From: CAYQPF01 sp964419225
GTDB lineage: Bacteria; Cloacimonadota; Cloacimonadia; Cloacimonadales; CAYQPF01
DNA: 7,862 nt
Reading direction: 5' to 3'
NCBI GenBank assembly: GCA_964419225.1
Contig: CAYQPF010000197.1
Location: 1 to 7,862 of the forward strand
Part shown: positions 5,254-7,862 of the stretch, piece after piece
Layout of the letters: each line of letters begins with the position of its first letter
Position numbering within the stretch: the stretch's first letter is position 1
Made by a program: the position numbers and the translations under genes
The notes under the pieces: generated by a model
Databases searched by the model: none
What the model was told of the DNA's origin: nothing
Seen by the model: only the letters and a program-made list of their open reading frames with translations

Positions 5254-7652
5254 AACGAAATGATATTTTCGATGATAAAGAGATAATCGTTAATTTTGTT
5301 TCCGAGACAGTAGAAATGCTGGATGAGGTTGAACCCAAAATTGTAGAGCTGCAGGAAAGAGTTTTAAACGAAGGCGTGTTTGATGCAGAATTAATAAACT
5401 CCGTTTTCAGATTGTTCCATACCTTGAAAGGCTCTGCCGGATTTTTGGAATTAGGCAATCTCGAAGCTGTAACCCATGAGGCTGAAAATTTGCTCGATCT
5501 CTACCGTAAAGGTAAGATGCAGATCACTCCTGATCAGATGGAGTTAATCTTTAAAACCTGCGACTTTATCCGCAAAACCATGTCCAATATCGAGAAATTT
5601 GCCAGTGATCAGGGTTTTGAATTAGAAGTAGATGAAATCTTACAGGATTATTCGACTTTAAGAGATTCAGAATCAGAGCGTTCCAAACCAAAAGAAAACC
5701 CCAACCTGATGCAACCTTCCAAAACCGATGATACATTACCCGGACATTCTGCCAAAGTAATAGACAGTTTTATTGAAGAAGTAAATAATATTCTCAATGC
5801 TATCGATTTTGAATTATCCAAACTGGAAATCAATTCTACTGACAGTACTGCCATAGAAAACATTATTGAATATACGACACTATTTAAAGAAAAATCCCAG
5901 GAATTGGGATATGATGATATGGTCATGGTTCTGCAGAAGTTCCAGAATTACTTTGTTAACTGCAAAGACGGGCAGATCATTAATTATAAAGAAAATGTGT
6001 CGTTTTTAATCAAGATTGTAGAAGTAATTAACGGCGGATTGATCAAGATCAAGCAGGGCAATATTGATTATATGGTCAGCAGTATGGGTTTGATCGCCTT
6101 TTTAGATGATATGATAATAGAATCCAAGACCAAACAAGAACCTGCACCCAAGAAGGAAACCACAAAAAAGACTGGTAAAGAACCTAATCAACAAATATTA
6201 AAGGTACTTCCTGCTGAAAAGTCCAAACCAAGCAAATCTGAGGTTGATGTAAAGCCGACAGAACCAGAGATTGCTCCCATACCTGCAGAGCCGGAAGTTA
6301 TCTCTGAACCAGAAGAAATTGTAGCAGAATTCACAGCTCCTGAAGAAGAGGAAGATGAAGCGATTTCTATACAGGAATACGAGGATTCAGCAGAATTGAA
6401 ACAATCAAATACTGCCAAAACAGACTTATTGAGCCTAAAGAATAAGAAATATAATACAGATGAAGTTGAAAAAATTACCAGAAGCTCAATCAAGGTTGAT
6501 GTGGATAAAGTCGATAAACTGGTGAACTGGGTGGGTGAATTAGCCATAGCCGAATCAATGGTTGTACAGAATCCCTTGCTGAAAGATCTGGATGATTCCG
6601 GTTTTGAAAATGCAGTTTACAACTTACACAGGATTATCTCTGAAATCCAATACACCGCCATGTCTTTAAGAATGGTGCCGGTGGAAAGTACCTTCAAAAA
6701 AATGCTCAGATTGGTAAATGAACTTTCACGAAAGACCGGTAAAAAAATTCATTTAACGATCAAGGGAGAAGACACTGAACTGGACAAATCCGTAGTCGAA
6801 GCTCTCAATGATCCCTTAGTTCATATTTTACGTAACTCTATTGACCACGGCATCGAAACCCCGGAAGAACGGATCAAACTTGGCAAGAGTGAAACAGGTA
6901 ATATTACCTTGATGGCTACTCAGGAAGGTGCTGAGATTCATATCAAAATTGAAGATGACGGCCGTGGGATGAATAAGGAAAAAATTCTCAAAAAAGCTAT
7001 TGATAATGGTTTGATAAAAGACTCTGTCGGACTCAAAGACAGTGAAATATATAATTTTATCTTTGAACCAGGTTTCTCAACCGCAGACAAGATCACCGAA
7101 GTATCCGGACGCGGTGTCGGCATGGATGTGGTCAAAAGAAACATGGAAAAGGTCAAAGGTAATATTGAAATCAACACTCAGGCAGGAATTGGCACCGTCA
7201 TTACTCTTCGCATTCCTTTAACAATGGCGATCATGGATGGCATGCTGGTACAGATTGGTGATAATTTTTATACTATCCCGCTAATGTCGATCAAGGAATT
7301 CTTCCAACCTACCTCGGATATGGTGACGATGACTCCCGACAGACAGGAAATTGTCTGCGTCAGAAACGAACTCATCCCGGTTATCCGTCTGCACAATATT
7401 TACAATATAACACCCCTCTCCACCAAATTGGAGGAAGGAATTTTGATCATAGTAGAAAGCAGAGGAGCAAACTTCTGTTTCCTCGTGGATAACATAGTCG
7501 GACAGCAACAAGCCGTAATCAAAGCTCTTCCTGAATATCTGAGCAATGTGAACGGTATATCAGGCTGTACAATATTGGGTAATGGAGAAATTTCCCCGAT
7601 AGTTGATATAAACGGAATAGTAAATAAGATCAAAGAAACAGAGGAATATTAA
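5250..7652 (+). CDS. cheA: CheA-type chemotaxis histidine kinase
   Basis: This 800-aa cytoplasmic kinase autophosphorylates on a histidine and passes phosphate to CheY/CheB-type receivers. Domains: HPt/P1 (~8-115) with phosphorylatable H57 in FRLFHTLKGSAG; a second HPt-like helical segment (~168-268) without the histidine; a Lys/Pro/Glu-rich linker (~291-400); P3 dimerisation (~413-490, including AMSLRMVPVESTF); P4 ATPase (~500-655) with N-box HILRNSIDHGIE (H525, N529), G1 DDGRGM (569-574), F-box FEPGFST (605-611) and G2 GRGVGMD (620-626); and a C-terminal CheW-like P5 (~658-795) that would bind receptors and CheW. No standard P2 receiver-binding domain is recognisable between P1 and P3. All catalytic motifs are intact. 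AAGGGGG (5236-5242) precedes the ATG by seven bases, inside the end of the response regulator gene, and the ATGA overlap indicates coupling. No receptor, cheW, cheR or cheB lies within the window, so the process controlled (motility, pili or other) is not shown. Confidence 0.96.
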   Translation: MKRNDIFDDKEIIVNFVSETVEMLDEVEPKIVELQERVLNEGVFDAELINSVFRLFHTLKGSAGFLELGNLEAVTHEAENLLDLYRKGKMQITPDQMELIFKTCDFIRKTMSNIEKFASDQGFELEVDEILQDYSTLRDSESERSKPKENPNLMQPSKTDDTLPGHSAKVIDSFIEEVNNILNAIDFELSKLEINSTDSTAIENIIEYTTLFKEKSQELGYDDMVMVLQKFQNYFVNCKDGQIINYKENVSFLIKIVEVINGGLIKIKQGNIDYMVSSMGLIAFLDDMIIESKTKQEPAPKKETTKKTGKEPNQQILKVLPAEKSKPSKSEVDVKPTEPEIAPIPAEPEVISEPEEIVAEFTAPEEEEDEAISIQEYEDSAELKQSNTAKTDLLSLKNKKYNTDEVEKITRSSIKVDVDKVDKLVNWVGELAIAESMVVQNPLLKDLDDSGFENAVYNLHRIISEIQYTAMSLRMVPVESTFKKMLRLVNELSRKTGKKIHLTIKGEDTELDKSVVEALNDPLVHILRNSIDHGIETPEERIKLGKSETGNITLMATQEGAEIHIKIEDDGRGMNKEKILKKAIDNGLIKDSVGLKDSEIYNFIFEPGFSTADKITEVSGRGVGMDVVKRNMEKVKGNIEINTQAGIGTVITLRIPLTMAIMDGMLVQIGDNFYTIPLMSIKEFFQPTSDMVTMTPDRQEIVCVRNELIPVIRLHNIYNITPLSTKLEEGILIIVESRGANFCFLVDNIVGQQQAVIKALPEYLSNVNGISGCTILGNGEISPIVDINGIVNKIKETEEY

Positions 7653-7666
7653 CATGCAGAATAGAG

Positions 7667-7694
7667 CAGGTGTCAGGTGTCAGGTGTCAGGTGC
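7667..7694. repeat. 7-nt tandem repeat, four CAGGTGY units
   Basis: CAGGTGT occurs three times (7667-7687), followed by CAGGTGC (7688-7694) and CAGAGG. It begins 15 bases after the kinase stop codon. The reverse complement of this family fills the hairpin loop at 735-755. No canonical terminator with a T-run was found after the kinase gene; TTCGC-GGGAAA-GCGAA (7701-7716) is only a 5-bp hairpin. Confidence 0.88.
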
Positions 7695-7733
7695 CAGAGG
7701 TTCGCGGGAAAGCGAAACGCTGAACTTTACTTC

Positions 7734-7761
7734 ACTGCCTACTGCCCACTGCCCACTGCCA
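7734..7761. repeat. 7-nt tandem repeat, four ACTGCCN units
   Basis: ACTGCCT, ACTGCCC, ACTGCCC and ACTGCCA run without gaps. The period matches the CAGGTGY array 40 bases upstream, but the sequence is unrelated. Confidence 0.88.
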
Positions 7762-7772
7762 ACTAAATTTAT

Positions 7773-7784
7773 CCCCCCCCCCCC
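7773..7784. repeat. 12-C homopolymer between kinase and next gene
   Basis: A run of twelve C is followed by TC, seven A (7787-7793) and a further run of six C (7804-7809). It lies 72 bases before the start codon of the next gene, in non-coding sequence. Tracts like this are prone to slippage. The length may be inaccurate because of sequencing or assembly error. Confidence 0.85.
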
Positions 7785-7856
7785 TCAAAAAAAGTGTCAA
7801 CCGCCCCCCTCCATGAGCCCTCCTTCCATTTAAACAAGGAGTTGTTAGGAGTAAGA

Positions 7857-7862
7857 ATGAAA
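7857..7862 (+). CDS. Start of a further gene, truncated by the window end
   Basis: ATG AAA at the last six bases is preceded by AGGAG (7847-7851) with a five-base spacing. This is a good Shine-Dalgarno, and a second AAGGAG lies at 7836-7841. Only two codons (Met-Lys) are visible, so the product cannot be named. Its position after the kinase, on the same strand, makes another signalling gene plausible, but the 204-base repeat-filled gap may mean separate transcription. Confidence 0.5.

Noticed and set aside
5144..7633. Minus-strand ORFs antisense to the response regulator and kinase genes
   Set aside because: They are shadows of strongly conserved plus-strand genes, and none shows recognisable motifs or a ribosome site.
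7654..7833. ORF of about 59 codons directly after the kinase stop (ATG at 7654, stop at 7831)
   Set aside because: It translates the CAGGTGT, ACTGCCC and poly-C repeats into low-complexity sequence and has no ribosome binding site of its own.

Overview
The window looks like a chromosomal segment of a low-to-moderate GC Gram-negative bacterium of the Fibrobacteres-Chlorobi-Bacteroidetes superphylum or a neighbouring candidate phylum. Two things suggest this. The first gene ends in a C-terminal secretion/sorting domain with a QNYPNPFNP motif, which is typical of that group. The intergenic DNA is also full of short-period (7- and 9-nt) microsatellites such as GTCCATNNN and CAGGTGY, which I associate with Cloacimonadota-like genomes. 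That last assignment is inference from memory and not proven by the sequence.

Layout: (1) 1-627 (+) is the 3' end of a gene for a TPR-like secreted protein with a C-terminal sorting domain, closed by a strong hairpin terminator. (2) 628-934 is a repeat-rich convergent intergenic stretch: two hairpins, 7-nt CACCTGG repeats, and a five-unit 9-nt GTCCATNNN array. (3) 935-4039 (-) is a complete 1034-aa single-polypeptide restriction-modification enzyme with an N-terminal PD-(D/E)xK nuclease, an N6-adenine methylase core and a C-terminal specificity region. It resembles type ISP enzymes but lacks their helicase. Upstream are a good sigma70-like promoter, a 14-codon leader ORF with a strong Shine-Dalgarno whose stop overlaps the enzyme start (ATGA), and an inverted repeat bracketing the -35 box. 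(4) 4081-4776 is about 0.7 kb without a convincing gene, apart from those promoter signals. It contains a second GTCCATNNN array in the same orientation as the first, an AT-rich 7-nt tandem repeat, and a three-half-site palindromic element. (5) 4777-7652 (+) is a two-gene signalling operon: a CheY-like response regulator with a charged coiled-coil tail, overlapped by 4 nt (ATGA) with an 800-aa CheA-type histidine kinase. (6) 7653-7862 holds more 7-nt repeats, a 12-C homopolymer, and the Shine-Dalgarno and start codon of a further gene that runs off the end.

The kinase and regulator probably form a CheA-CheY phosphorelay, possibly continued by the gene starting at 7857. The restriction-modification gene sits as an independent, oppositely oriented cassette between two similar GTCCATNNN arrays. 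This looks like accessory DNA placed between housekeeping or signalling genes. The best candidates for something undescribed are the leader-peptide/inverted-repeat control region of the restriction-modification gene, the paired arrays around it, and the His-less second HPt-like domain of the kinase.
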